NCBI GenBank assembly: GCA_014204635.1
Contig: JACHLS010000001.1
Span: forward strand, 372,001-436,000
Reading direction: 5' to 3'
From: Sporosarcina luteola
GTDB taxonomy: Bacteria; Bacillota; Bacilli; Bacillales_A; Planococcaceae
Length of the DNA stretch: 64,000 nt
Below the pieces are notes generated by a model. That model did no database searches. It saw nothing but the letters and a program-made list of their open reading frames with translations, and had not been told where the DNA came from. Positions 50,473 to 60,715 of this stretch are shown here, piece after piece (the stretch's first letter is position 1; each line of letters begins with the position of its first letter). Both the position numbers and the translations under genes were made by a program.

Positions 50473-50526
50473 ACGTTAAAGACAGGGTAAAGAAGCAAGA
50501 AAGACAGCGCTTGGCTGGTTATGAAA

Positions 50527-50628
50527 CTATGTAGTTAAAAAGTGAAGGGCCAGGATGAACAGACTCGAACCCGCCAGGCCAAAAGCTGCGTCTCCCCAGG
50601 TAAATCGATAGGATTCCTCTTGTTTCAT
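50527..50628 (-). CDS. Small single-helix membrane protein (33 residues)
   Basis: Minus-strand frame with AAAGGAG before two closely spaced ATGs (50634 and 50628). Product begins MKQEESYRFTWGDAAFG and ends with a hydrophobic stretch, so a single-pass membrane peptide is likely. Family not recognised. The remaining bases of 50473-50843 contain no other gene. Confidence 0.45.
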   Translation of the reverse strand: MKQEESYRFTWGDAAFGLAGSSLFILALHFLTT

Positions 50629-50843
50629 TGACATCTGCTCCTTTGTCGATTTCCCGGGAAATAAAACATTATTCTGACAGGAAATCTTTCGTGTTATTAC
50701 ATAATGTCCAAGGACAATACAATTTAATCAGAAAACCTGTAAGAATGATTCCAACTCTTCATTGAAAATCTATAATTATTTGATACAGTAAGAAGTAAAG
50801 GATTAAACAAGGTTCGGCACAAGAAGTAGAAAGGATTGTCGCT

Positions 50844-51530
50844 ATGTTTTTTGAGTTCAAGTTCTGGCATCACCTTACAAGGCCACATGAGCTTGCATTA
50901 AGCCTTCAGACGGCTGCCATGCGAAAATATGAGATTCGTGTCTTTTTTGTTTTTCTTGCTGGTTTGCTTATCTTTGCCTGCAAAGATATCTGGGGAATGG
51001 GCACAGATTCGCTCACGCCGTTACTCGCCACGATGTCGCTTGAGGATTATACCTTGGCAAGGATTGCTTCACTCGTGGGTATACTCATTTGGGCCCTCAT
51101 CTATATGGCTTTTCATTATTACGGGATTGCATACATACTCAGCTTCATCACGTCCATACCTTTCAAACGGCTGCTTCCATTGCAATTACTGGCAACAGGG
51201 CTCTTGCTGATGGAAAAAGCACTTGTTTTTTTCGTTTTCGCTGTCAAAGGCGCTGCTGCCAGCGTTTCCTTCCTGTCTTTCGGACCCCTTGCGGCGACAG
51301 TCCTGGAGAACTGGTATCTCATTTTATTTCTTAACCAACTGACCATCACCGGTGCGTTGATCATTGCATTACAATACCGATACATACGCAGTTTTGAGGG
51401 CGTAAAAGAGCAACGTCATTTGCTTTGGATCCTATTCGGCATCCATATTGCCATGGCCTTAGTGACGGCTGCCGTCGGTTTCATACCATTTGAAACGCTA
51501 TACCAAGACATGCTTGGAGGTGGCAATTGA
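50844..51530 (+). CDS. Yip1-like polytopic membrane protein
   Basis: 228 residues with five predicted membrane helices (LAGLLIFACKD, VGILIWALIYMAF and others). The layout matches Yip1-type proteins of Bacilli that pair with adaptor or ABC genes. The stop overlaps the next gene by four bases, so the two act together. No substrate can be named. Confidence 0.65.
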   Translation: MFFEFKFWHHLTRPHELALSLQTAAMRKYEIRVFFVFLAGLLIFACKDIWGMGTDSLTPLLATMSLEDYTLARIASLVGILIWALIYMAFHYYGIAYILSFITSIPFKRLLPLQLLATGLLLMEKALVFFVFAVKGAAASVSFLSFGPLAATVLENWYLILFLNQLTITGALIIALQYRYIRSFEGVKEQRHLLWILFGIHIAMALVTAAVGFIPFETLYQDMLGGGN

Positions 51531-52810
51531 TGAATAGACGATTATCCATCGCGATTGCATTTGTCATCAGCCTTTTCATAGCTGTCAATGCTTTTTTACT
51601 GTTCTCTGATCAAAGCAAGATACAGAAATCAGTTTATGTACCGGCATATGAGCGTATGACTGTCGGCACGTATGAGGAACAAATCGCCAAAGAAGGCCTT
51701 GTGGCTCCGGCAGATTTATATACAGTCTACGTCGGCAATGAGGAGACAATCGATTCGTGGATCGTTAAAGAAGGAGACTGGGTTTCGGCGGGCGATGAAC
51801 TCGCTTACTTGCAGTCCGAAAAAGCAGAGTCTCAGATTGCTGCTTGGGAAGCGGAAGAAGAAGGTCTCTTGCAGCAACAAAGCAGCATCGAAGGCACGTT
51901 ATATGAACTCCAATCCGAGCGTGCCAGTGCCGGACGCAATAATGGAACCAATTTCAAGACAACTGAATCTCCAGATGGAAAAGAGGTTGACCTGAATGTC
52001 AATGTCCAAGTAGATGTTCAGCAAGATGGCGCTTACGCCCAAGCGATTGCAGCAGCCGAACAGGAATTGGCTGAAATCGACAGGGAATTGGCGGTCGTGC
52101 AAGCACAGCTATCTCAGCCTTCTGCACGCGCGGCGCTGATCAGTCCGATCGATGGAATCGTATCGAACGTCAACCGCCATGGATCCATCGTGTCTGCAGA
52201 CATCTTCAGTGGGCAGAAGGAGATTATTACGTATGCTGACGTCAAGGAGTGGCAGAAGATTGAAGTGGGCAACGAAGTAGTGATCCAACAGGATGGCATC
52301 GAAAAACCGCTTGAAGCGAATGTCCTGTCTGTATCGGAAGTGCCTGCCCCTGAATCGGAATGGAAACGGGCATACATCGAGTTGGACCCGAAAAAAGCAA
52401 AAAACCCTTTGGAATTCTATGAAGTCCGGGTTGCCATCCAATCGGAACAAGCGGCAATCCCGTTCGGAGCCAATGTGAATACATTTATTGTTGTCAATGA
52501 AGCGCAAGATGCTGTGGCAATCAAGCAAAACTGGCTGACTAATGTCAATCGCCAAACAGCCACCGCTTTTAAAATTGATAAGAATGGAAACGCGATCCCC
52601 GTCCAGCTTACCATTCCATTCATGTATCAGGACCGTGCCATCATTTCGGACGGTTTAGCAATCGGCGACGTTGCAGTGGACGAACAAAATTTACGGGGGT
52701 ATGCAAGTCCTACCAGAGTGTTCTTGCCCATGCCTCTGGAGATGCCATCCAGGACAGCTTGGAAGTCCTTTGGCTGGAAAAACTATCTCAAATATATGTT
52801 CATCGAATAA
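51527..52810 (+). CDS. HlyD-like membrane fusion/adaptor protein
   Basis: 427 residues: N-terminal transmembrane helix (IAIAFVISLFIAVNAFLLF), lipoyl-like half (WIVKEGDWVSAGDELAYLQS), a coiled coil (EAEEEGLLQQQSSIEGTL..ELAEIDRELAVVQAQL), then beta-barrel part with SPIDGIVSNVNRHGSIV. Such adaptors link efflux pumps to the exterior. No ABC or RND partner is next to it; the Yip1-like gene overlaps upstream. Terminator follows. Confidence 0.8.
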   Translation: MMNRRLSIAIAFVISLFIAVNAFLLFSDQSKIQKSVYVPAYERMTVGTYEEQIAKEGLVAPADLYTVYVGNEETIDSWIVKEGDWVSAGDELAYLQSEKAESQIAAWEAEEEGLLQQQSSIEGTLYELQSERASAGRNNGTNFKTTESPDGKEVDLNVNVQVDVQQDGAYAQAIAAAEQELAEIDRELAVVQAQLSQPSARAALISPIDGIVSNVNRHGSIVSADIFSGQKEIITYADVKEWQKIEVGNEVVIQQDGIEKPLEANVLSVSEVPAPESEWKRAYIELDPKKAKNPLEFYEVRVAIQSEQAAIPFGANVNTFIVVNEAQDAVAIKQNWLTNVNRQTATAFKIDKNGNAIPVQLTIPFMYQDRAIISDGLAIGDVAVDEQNLRGYASPTRVFLPMPLEMPSRTAWKSFGWKNYLKYMFIE

Positions 52811-52846
52811 AAAGTGGTTCCCTAGCCGGGAATCGCTTTTCTTTTT
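52809..52846 (+). terminator. Intrinsic terminator of the adaptor operon
   Basis: AAAAGTGGTTCCC pairs with GGGAATCGCTTTT (two G-T pairs), then CTTTTT. Confidence 0.75.
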
Positions 52847-53062
52847 GATAGATTCCTATGCAGCGAAGCCAAGCAGTTTAAGACCATCTCCTAATGTCAT
52901 TAAAATACCGGACTTTCCAATAACCCCCCAAGATCATCAACAATCTACAGTTCACATTCGAAGTGTGGCGAAAACTTCTTTTACAAATTTGCGAACTTTC
53001 TAGTCTATCTTTTCATCCTATTGATATAATAAAGAAACTTAGATTAAAAGGGGAACGAGACA

Positions 53063-54238
53063 TTGAAGCGTAAACTTTTCGTAACGATCATTACTTTATT
53101 CATATGCGGCTTGTTCTTGGGTACTGGAAAGGGCAATGCTGCTGCAACACAAGGGGATCTATCTTCCCAACGGTATGTAGCATTGCATGATCGCATTTTG
53201 CCAATCAAAGACGTACGAGTTACGGATGGCGATACAAAAGTACCGTTGGCGGATATCGCGCAGTTTCTGTATTTGCCGGTTGAAACCGAAAATGATTTAA
53301 CGATAATTCAAAAACGGGGAATCGAATTCCGTTTCGACCCGGCAACCGGCAAGACGACCAAAAATGGGAAAGAACTTGCCTGGACGCCAATCCAAGAAAT
53401 TGATGGCACCATTTATATTAGTGTTAAATATATCGCCCGAGAAATCGGCTTTCAATTAGAATTCTTTCAAAAGGAAAAGACCATCCGCATCTATCGGGAT
53501 GCCTATGACCATATGAACCACGACGACTTCCAACAATTCATCTACCACTATCGTTTGAAACAACAAGAAGCCGCCAAGCCGAAACCGACTCAGCCGTCAA
53601 CATCTAAAACGAAACCAAACGTCTATCTCACATTCGACGATGGACCCAATCAATACACAACTGTCAATATGCAAACGCTGAAGGAACACAAGGTGAAAGC
53701 CACTTACTTTTTCCTCGGCAAGCATATGCAAACGCATCCGTCCATCGTGAAAGCGGCTGCCCAGGAAGGCCATTACATCGGTTCCCACGGCATGACCCAT
53801 GACAAGGATCTCGTTTACAAATCGACCGAAGCATTCCTGGACGAAATGAAGGAAAGCACAACGCTGATCCAACAGCTGACAGGCAACCGCACCAAACTGA
53901 TCCGCGTTCCATATGGCAGCAAACCGCACGTCACGCCTGACATGCAACAGCAATTAATCCGGCAAGGCTATAAAATGTGGGATTGGGATGTCGATTCAAA
54001 CGACTGGAAATATAAAGATGACGAATGCAATCAAATCATTGAAAATGTCATAAAAGGAGTCGTCAAAGCAGAGAAGGCGGGGGATCGCGACATTGTCATC
54101 CTGCTGCACGACCGAAGCCAGACAACCAAAGCACTTCCCGCAATCATCAAGTGGCTCTCCCAAGAGGGCTACCAATTCAAGACCTACGACCCGGAACACC
54201 ATATCGTCCAAAACTTCCTACACGACAACGCCCTATAA
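53063..54238 (+). CDS. Secreted polysaccharide deacetylase with copper-amine-oxidase-like domain
   Basis: 391 residues. Signal peptide (FVTIITLFICGLFLGTGKGNA), an N-terminal stalk domain of the copper amine oxidase N-terminal type, then a NodB domain: TFDDGPNQ (motif 1), SHGMTHD (motif 2), RVPYGS (motif 3), WDVDSNDW (motif 4), and LLHD (motif 5). All metal and catalytic positions appear intact, so it probably deacetylates peptidoglycan or another GlcNAc polymer at the cell wall. TTG start after AAAAGGGGAAC. Terminator follows. Confidence 0.9.
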   Translation: MKRKLFVTIITLFICGLFLGTGKGNAAATQGDLSSQRYVALHDRILPIKDVRVTDGDTKVPLADIAQFLYLPVETENDLTIIQKRGIEFRFDPATGKTTKNGKELAWTPIQEIDGTIYISVKYIAREIGFQLEFFQKEKTIRIYRDAYDHMNHDDFQQFIYHYRLKQQEAAKPKPTQPSTSKTKPNVYLTFDDGPNQYTTVNMQTLKEHKVKATYFFLGKHMQTHPSIVKAAAQEGHYIGSHGMTHDKDLVYKSTEAFLDEMKESTTLIQQLTGNRTKLIRVPYGSKPHVTPDMQQQLIRQGYKMWDWDVDSNDWKYKDDECNQIIENVIKGVVKAEKAGDRDIVILLHDRSQTTKALPAIIKWLSQEGYQFKTYDPEHHIVQNFLHDNAL

Positions 54239-54266
54239 AAACCGCCCCCGTGGCGGTTTTTTCATG
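54237..54266 (+). terminator. Intrinsic terminator of the deacetylase gene
   Basis: Stem AACCGCC/GGCGGTT, loop CCCGT, T6 tail. Confidence 0.9.
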
Positions 54267-54324
54267 TCAATCCATTCAGCTTCGTTCATCCTCGCCCGCA
54301 CCCGCAAGCTTAAAAATGTCGGAT

Positions 54325-54612
54325 CCGCGCATAACGCTCCCGCACCAGCGCATAAAAGTTCCGCACCCGCGCATAACGCTCCCGAACCCGCTCATAAAAG
54401 ATCCGCACCCGCGCATAACGCTTTCAGATCCGCGCATAAAAGTCCCGGCCCCGCGCATAACGCTTTCGAACTTACGCATAAAAGTTCCGGCTCCGCGCAT
54501 AACGTTTCCAGCTCCGCGCATAAAAGTTCCAATCCGCGCATAACGCCCCCGGCCCCGCGCATAAAAATCCCAATCCGCGCATAACCCTCCCCGACCCGCG
54601 CATAAAAGACAC
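54325..54612 (+). repeat. Array C: 14 units of a 21-bp GCGCATAA repeat
   Basis: Units begin with a form of GCGCATAA and are 21 bp long, two being 20 bp. GCGCATAACG and GCGCATAAAAG versions alternate strictly, a 42-bp higher-order period. There is no anchor block here. Open frames through it are repeat artefacts. The rest of 54613-54895 holds no visible gene, only the leader of the protease gene. Confidence 0.9.
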
Positions 54613-54895
54613 CCCAATAAAACATCCTCTCAAAATCAACCTTACCCCAAGAAAGTCCCCCTCCAATCCTCCTAAATCAACCCGTCAAAATACCTAAATC
54701 AACCCCTTAGTTAAATAGTTGGCAATCCAGCATTATCCATAAATCCTTAGCGCTACCTGAATTTTCCGCATCCCATTCTTTCGAACGATATTTCAGAAAA
54801 ATCAACAAAAACAGCATTGTACACTGTTTTCAATCTATTTTTTCTATGCTATCTTTTGAGAGCACGACCAATTTCATGTCAAGGGGGAAAGAATA

Positions 54896-57800
54896 TTGGA
54901 GAAAACTAGATTCATGAAGCTGTTTAGTTCATTTCTGGCATTCGTTCTGGTTCTCTCGCTTCTCATGCCGTACGCAGCGTCTGCGAAAACGGCGGAAGAT
55001 CCGCAAAGCCTGACAGAATCCACAGAGACAGCAGACAAAGCGGAAGCAGCAGCGAAGAAACCATTCAAGCCGGACACGACCAGTGAGAGCGTTATGCAGC
55101 AAAAATCGGCAATTGCCGAACAGCTGAACCTGCTTGGCGGGGAAGCGAAGCTGCATGAACAGCTGCAAAACGTATCGGGACAACAAGAGGTTTCAGTCAT
55201 CATTCATTTATCCGAACGATCCGTAGCTCTTGAAAAGGGGATCAAGCAGCTGAAAGGTGAGCAACTTTCCAGCACGGAAGCAGCGGCGATCAAGCAAAAA
55301 GCACGCACGCAGCAAATCAATGCCAAGAAAGAAATGGTCGTCAAAGGCATTAAATTCAAAGAAGGATTTTCTTATGACACCGTCCTGAACGGCATGTCCG
55401 GCACAGTGAAAGCGGACGACATTCCCAAATTGCTTGGCGTAACAGGTGTCAAGCTAGTGGAACCTGACACGACGGTCTATGCATACGAGCTGGGCAAAGC
55501 AAGCGGCAGCTCGAAGTTAAACGGCCTGAAAAAGCCAGTTCCTTCCGAATCAAAACTGGAAGAGAAGGCAAAACCGGGTCTTGGCAGTCCAATTCCGGGC
55601 CAAGTGAGCCCTGCAATGGACACAAGCATCTCATTCCTCGGCATCGAACAGCTTTGGAATGAAGGATATGAAGGACAAGGCATCAAAGTAGCTGTCTTGG
55701 ACACAGGAATCGACAAAGACCACCCGGATTTCCAAGGAATCTATAAAGGCGGTAAAAACTTTGTACAGCAAAACCAAAACGATTATACTCGTCCTCGAGC
55801 AGATGACGACGGTTCTGAAACATCGCCGGTAGATCGTCCGGCACACCGCCCTGAATTCGATTCGGACGGCAGATCTTTCTACACATCTCACGGCACACAC
55901 GTAGCCGGCACGATTGCAGCCATCGGCAATAACCCATATGGCATTAAAGGAATCGCACCGAAAATCGACCTTTATTCGTACCGCGTCCTCGGCGCGTACG
56001 GAAGCGGCTCCACTTCGGGTATTATCAAAGCGATCGAAACAGCGGTCATCGAAGAGATGGATGTCATTAACCTCTCCCTCGGAGGCGGTTCCAACTCTGA
56101 AACGGACGGCGCATCCTTTGCGATCAACAACGCAATGCTCGCAGGCACGATTTCAGTCGTGGCGACAGGAAACTCAGGGCCAAATCGCGGAACGATGGGC
56201 ACACCATCCACATCCCGACTCGGCATTGCAGTCGGAAATACGACCAATCCGGAAGCGCATTACGACGGGCAAGTGAACATCACGGCAGGCGACTACAGCC
56301 TATCGAAAACACTTAACCTGATGGGTACGACATTTGGACAAGACCTGGCGGCACAATTGAACGGCGAATATGGAATCGTGGCAGTTCCGGGTGTTGGTAA
56401 AGCAACGGACTACAACGGTCTCGATGTGAACGGCAAAGTGGCACTCGTTGCTCGCGGCGAAATTCCATTTGTCGATAAAATCGCAGCGGCGAAAGACAAT
56501 GGCGCAGTTGCCGTCATCGTCCACAATTTTGCGGGCGGTTCAAACGCACCGGGTCCATCCGGCACATTCTTAGGCGACTCATTCGAATATATTCCAGCAT
56601 TCGATATGTCGCAAACAGACGGTGAAGCAATCCGCACCGCACTCCAACAAGCGGAAGGCACGATCTCCTTCGGTTCATTCAATCAAACATTGACAGAAGG
56701 AGACGAAGTGAATAACTCCAGTTCCCGCGGACCATCGACGCCGAACTTTGATATCAAACCAGACGTCACTGCACCGGGAACAAACATTATGTCTACTATT
56801 CCGATGTACAAAGCGGATTTCCCAGATGCATCCTATGGGGAGGCATACGCTCGCAAAACAGGTACATCAATGGCAACACCGCATATCGCTGGAGTTGCAG
56901 CACTCGTCAAACAAGCGAACCCAAGCTGGTCCCCATTTGACGTGAAAGTTGCGCTGTCCAACACGGCAAAAGTGCTCGACACAAATAAATACGATGTATT
57001 CTCACAAGGTGCAGGACGTGTCCAACCGTACGCGGCAGCACACCCAAGCATCCTTGCATATGCCATCGATACGGCCAACAATGACGGCCAGACAGTCGAC
57101 AACTTGAAGGGGACCATTACGTTCGGACCTCAATCTCTGGATCAAAACATATCCGTCACAAAACAGATTCGCGTAAAAGCGATCAATGGCGGTGGAACGT
57201 ACAATGCAACAGTCGAAACGACGAAAGCATTCGGCGACGCAACAGTCACAATCGACAAGCCGACCTTCACGGTAGCGGGCGAGCAACTGCTCAATGTCAC
57301 ATTGACTGCTTCCAAAACAAATACGTCAGCAGGAGATGAATTACTGGGCTATATCCATATCACGGGTAACGGCACGAACATTTCCTTGCCATTTGCGGCG
57401 GATTTTAGTGGGGAAGTCGCTTCTGAAATCAAAGACATGCGTATTTCTGAAACAGACCTCTCTTTCAACGGTGATGGTGTGAAAGATGAAGCGATGCTTA
57501 CGTTCAAGCTGACAGGCGACGTAGGAATGAATTTCATTGAAATTTGGGATATCATGGATCCGGAAGGCGGCGTCTATGAAGACGGCTATATCGGTTACTT
57601 GCATGCAGGCCAATCACTTGGCGCAGGCTCGTACCAGCTGCCGATCCGAGGGCAATACAGCCCATGGTCCGGCGATCCGCAAACGACGATCCCAGATGGA
57701 TTGTACACAATCGACTTCACAGCACAAACGGTTTCTGGCAATCCGCCGGTCCTCAGTGACTATGTCGGCCCGATTGTTGTAAAATCCGAAGCGGGTACGA

Positions 57801-60583
57801 TAACAGGCGCCATCGAAGGCACAACGGCTGCCGGCCAAATTGATGATGCGTATATCGCATACCAGCAAGAGTTGGAAAGCTATGACCTCGGCTATGACAT
57901 TAACACGAAATTGAAAGCATCCTATGAAGTGAAAGAAGGGGAAGAAGTGGTGGCATCCGGCCAAGTGAAATTGGCACAGGACGGCACATTCACATTCGAC
58001 CTTCCGGAACTCGATAAGGCAAAACAATCCGTCATCGTGAAATACGAAGACGCGGCTGGCAATAAAGCAGAGCAGATCATTTACAACGCAGGCGACCAAG
58101 TGGAAGATCAGGTCGATTACACTGTGAGTTCAGAAGCAATTGAACTGGAGCTTGAAGGCACAGAGCAACTAACAGTAACTGAAACAACGACAAAAGCGGA
58201 CGGCACGAAAGAAGAGAAGGACGTCACAGCGGAAGCGGAATTCGTCTCTGCCGATGAAGCGATCGCCACTGTCGCAAACGGCCTGGTCACAGCAGTAGCA
58301 CCAGGTGCAACCGAAATCACAGTCACGTATAATAAATTCACGAAAACCATACCGGTTGAAGTGAAAGAGCCAGCTCAAGGCGAAGACAAAGTGTCATACT
58401 CTGTCAATAAAACAAGCGTTACACTCGGTGTAGGCGACACAGAACAATTGATTGTCACGAAAAAGACAGAGAAAGCGGACGGCTCAGTCGTTGAGGAAGA
58501 TGTCACTGACACTGGCAAGTACAGTGTTGTCGACAATACAATCGCGACAATTCACAAAGGTAAAATTACGGCAATCAAACCGGGCGCTACTCAAGCCCGC
58601 GTTATGATCCCAGGCCAAGAGACGATTATCGTCGCAATCGAAGTAACACCAGAAGCGAAAGAGATCGTCACATATTCCGTCAATAAAAAGAACTTGGTCC
58701 TCGGCGTCGGCCAACAGGAACAACTGTATGTGACACAAACGACTGTAAAGCCGGACGGCACGGTAGTTGAGAAAGACGTGACGGGCCAATTGCGCTACAA
58801 CGTCGTCAACAACACATATGCCACTGTCCAAAAAGGTGCGGTCACAGCGAAACAAGTAGGATTGACGCAAGTCCGCATCCACAGCATTCCGAACCACGAA
58901 GACATCTATGTCTATTTGGAAGTAGTGGAGCTGCCGCAAAACATCGTCACCTATTCTGTGAATAAAACCCACCTTGCGATTGGGGAAGGCCAGCAGGAAC
59001 AGCTGTATGTCACTGAAACGACTGTAACACCTGACGGCGATGTCTCTGAGCGCGATGTAACAGGTTTCGGCAAATACAATGTCGTTGACAATACAGTCGC
59101 GACAGTCAAAAAAGGCCTCGTTTCAGGAATCAAAGCAGGGAAATCCCAAGTCCGGATCGTCATCAATGAGAAAGAAACGATCTATGTTTACTTGGAAGTA
59201 ACAAAAGCACCACAAAACAAAGTCTCGTATGAGCTAAGCCAGACGGAACTCGTCCTGGCGGCGGGCGAGCAGCAACAGTTAAAAGTGAAGCAGACGACAG
59301 TTACGCCGGAAGGCAAAGTAACGGAACGCGATGCAACAGTCGATACTACATTTGATGTGGTCAACGACGCCATCGCTTCTGTCCAAATGGGCCTCGTTAC
59401 TGCAAAAGAAGCGGGCAAAACGCAAATCCGCGTTGTATTGCCGAGCGGTGAAGCGATTCTCGTCTACTTGGAAGTGACTGGCGGGGCAACAGCGCCTGAC
59501 ACTGTCACTTACACTGTGAATGAAAACCAATTCACTTTGAACGCTGGCGAAACAGCTCAGCTGACAGTGACGGAAACAACAACGAAAGCAGATGGCACAA
59601 AAGCTGATCGTGATATCACAAGCGAAGCAGCATTTACGACTGCAGACCCGAGCATCGCAACAGTTGAAAATGGCACGATCACAGGGGTCGGAGCCGGAAC
59701 AACAAATATCACAGCAACCTACAAAGACTTCAGTGCCACAATTGCGGTAGAAGTGGCGGAAGTTCCTGAGGTACCAACGGAAACAGTTGAATACTCCGTG
59801 AATAAAACAGATGTCAACGTGGCTGTCGGCGAACAGGATCGACTCCTTGTTCTCGAAACAACGACACAACCGAACGGCGACATGACAATGCGAAATATTA
59901 CGGAAGAATCAACCTTTGAAGTGGCGGATGCCAGCATTGCCGCAATCGACCGGGGGACAATCATCGGACTCGGTATCGGCAACACGACCATCGCGGTGAG
60001 ATACGCAGAGTTTTTCGAAACGGTGAACGTCACAGTCGAAGGAACACCGGCAGGCAATTCATCGGCTAATCGAATTACGATGGACAGCATCGCTGCGGAG
60101 CTGGAAAATAAAAAAGTGAAGCAAATCACGATCGACCTCTTCTCAGCTGAAGATACAGTCGAGCTGGAAATCGATGCGTCTACACTAGAAGCAATTAAAA
60201 AATCGAAAAAAGACCTGATCCTTCAAAAAGATGGAGCGGTCTTCACATTCGAAGATGATGCAGTCAAAGAACTGCTCAAACAATCTGGCGGGGACGTCAC
60301 GATTCTCATCTCTAAATCGGACGCTAGCCATATCGAAGAGGCCATCTCTGATATGTTCACTCTAGAGTTCTACAGTGGATTTGGAGACAGCAAACAACTG
60401 TTGAACCGATTCAAAGAGGATATTGAAATCATCCTCCCAATTGACGAGTCCAACATGACACGTTCCAACAAGGTGGCCGTCCTGGACGTCACAACGAACA
60501 AAAAGTTGAAAGCGAAGTACAAAAAAGGGCAATTCGAATTTGAAACCGAACAGGCCGGAAGCTTCGTCGCAATCAACGATTGA
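54896..60583 (+). CDS. Giant extracellular subtilisin with seven tandem Ig-like (BIG2-type) repeats
   Basis: 1895 residues, Vpr-like. Signal peptide, inhibitor I9-like propeptide, then an S8 domain: Asp about residue 269 (AVLDTGIDKDHPDF), His about 332 (SHGTHVAGTIAA) and Ser about 657 (TGTSMATPHIAGVAA). A PA insert (KVALVARGEIPFVDKIAAAKD) lies inside it. Residues about 1075-1717 form seven repeats of ~92 residues, each with a YSVNK or similar start and a DATVA/NTIATV core. A C-terminal ~180-residue domain follows; no LPXTG anchor is visible. TTG start after AAGGGGGAAAG. Probably wall-associated or secreted. Confidence 0.9.
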   Translation: MEKTRFMKLFSSFLAFVLVLSLLMPYAASAKTAEDPQSLTESTETADKAEAAAKKPFKPDTTSESVMQQKSAIAEQLNLLGGEAKLHEQLQNVSGQQEVSVIIHLSERSVALEKGIKQLKGEQLSSTEAAAIKQKARTQQINAKKEMVVKGIKFKEGFSYDTVLNGMSGTVKADDIPKLLGVTGVKLVEPDTTVYAYELGKASGSSKLNGLKKPVPSESKLEEKAKPGLGSPIPGQVSPAMDTSISFLGIEQLWNEGYEGQGIKVAVLDTGIDKDHPDFQGIYKGGKNFVQQNQNDYTRPRADDDGSETSPVDRPAHRPEFDSDGRSFYTSHGTHVAGTIAAIGNNPYGIKGIAPKIDLYSYRVLGAYGSGSTSGIIKAIETAVIEEMDVINLSLGGGSNSETDGASFAINNAMLAGTISVVATGNSGPNRGTMGTPSTSRLGIAVGNTTNPEAHYDGQVNITAGDYSLSKTLNLMGTTFGQDLAAQLNGEYGIVAVPGVGKATDYNGLDVNGKVALVARGEIPFVDKIAAAKDNGAVAVIVHNFAGGSNAPGPSGTFLGDSFEYIPAFDMSQTDGEAIRTALQQAEGTISFGSFNQTLTEGDEVNNSSSRGPSTPNFDIKPDVTAPGTNIMSTIPMYKADFPDASYGEAYARKTGTSMATPHIAGVAALVKQANPSWSPFDVKVALSNTAKVLDTNKYDVFSQGAGRVQPYAAAHPSILAYAIDTANNDGQTVDNLKGTITFGPQSLDQNISVTKQIRVKAINGGGTYNATVETTKAFGDATVTIDKPTFTVAGEQLLNVTLTASKTNTSAGDELLGYIHITGNGTNISLPFAADFSGEVASEIKDMRISETDLSFNGDGVKDEAMLTFKLTGDVGMNFIEIWDIMDPEGGVYEDGYIGYLHAGQSLGAGSYQLPIRGQYSPWSGDPQTTIPDGLYTIDFTAQTVSGNPPVLSDYVGPIVVKSEAGTITGAIEGTTAAGQIDDAYIAYQQELESYDLGYDINTKLKASYEVKEGEEVVASGQVKLAQDGTFTFDLPELDKAKQSVIVKYEDAAGNKAEQIIYNAGDQVEDQVDYTVSSEAIELELEGTEQLTVTETTTKADGTKEEKDVTAEAEFVSADEAIATVANGLVTAVAPGATEITVTYNKFTKTIPVEVKEPAQGEDKVSYSVNKTSVTLGVGDTEQLIVTKKTEKADGSVVEEDVTDTGKYSVVDNTIATIHKGKITAIKPGATQARVMIPGQETIIVAIEVTPEAKEIVTYSVNKKNLVLGVGQQEQLYVTQTTVKPDGTVVEKDVTGQLRYNVVNNTYATVQKGAVTAKQVGLTQVRIHSIPNHEDIYVYLEVVELPQNIVTYSVNKTHLAIGEGQQEQLYVTETTVTPDGDVSERDVTGFGKYNVVDNTVATVKKGLVSGIKAGKSQVRIVINEKETIYVYLEVTKAPQNKVSYELSQTELVLAAGEQQQLKVKQTTVTPEGKVTERDATVDTTFDVVNDAIASVQMGLVTAKEAGKTQIRVVLPSGEAILVYLEVTGGATAPDTVTYTVNENQFTLNAGETAQLTVTETTTKADGTKADRDITSEAAFTTADPSIATVENGTITGVGAGTTNITATYKDFSATIAVEVAEVPEVPTETVEYSVNKTDVNVAVGEQDRLLVLETTTQPNGDMTMRNITEESTFEVADASIAAIDRGTIIGLGIGNTTIAVRYAEFFETVNVTVEGTPAGNSSANRITMDSIAAELENKKVKQITIDLFSAEDTVELEIDASTLEAIKKSKKDLILQKDGAVFTFEDDAVKELLKQSGGDVTILISKSDASHIEEAISDMFTLEFYSGFGDSKQLLNRFKEDIEIILPIDESNMTRSNKVAVLDVTTNKKLKAKYKKGQFEFETEQAGSFVAIND

Positions 60584-60587
60584 TCCA

Positions 60588-60628
60588 AAACAGCCTTTCC
60601 TCCACACTTAGGGGAAAGGCTGTTTTTC
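60588..60628 (+). terminator. Intrinsic terminator of the giant protease gene
   Basis: Stem AACAGCCTTTCC/GGAAAGGCTGTT with T5 tail. Confidence 0.88.
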
Positions 60629-60715
60629 AGTTTAGTAGACAGAGAATCGTGTATACTATCTATAAGATGACTAGACCAATAGACTTCAAATCAACCGAAA
60701 GGAAGTGCACCCCAG

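Noticed and set aside
54276-54617. Open frames through array C on both strands (His-Ala-Pro or Cys-Ala-Gly repeats)
   Set aside because: The 21-bp period is a multiple of three, so repeats create open frames without coding selection. No start signals.
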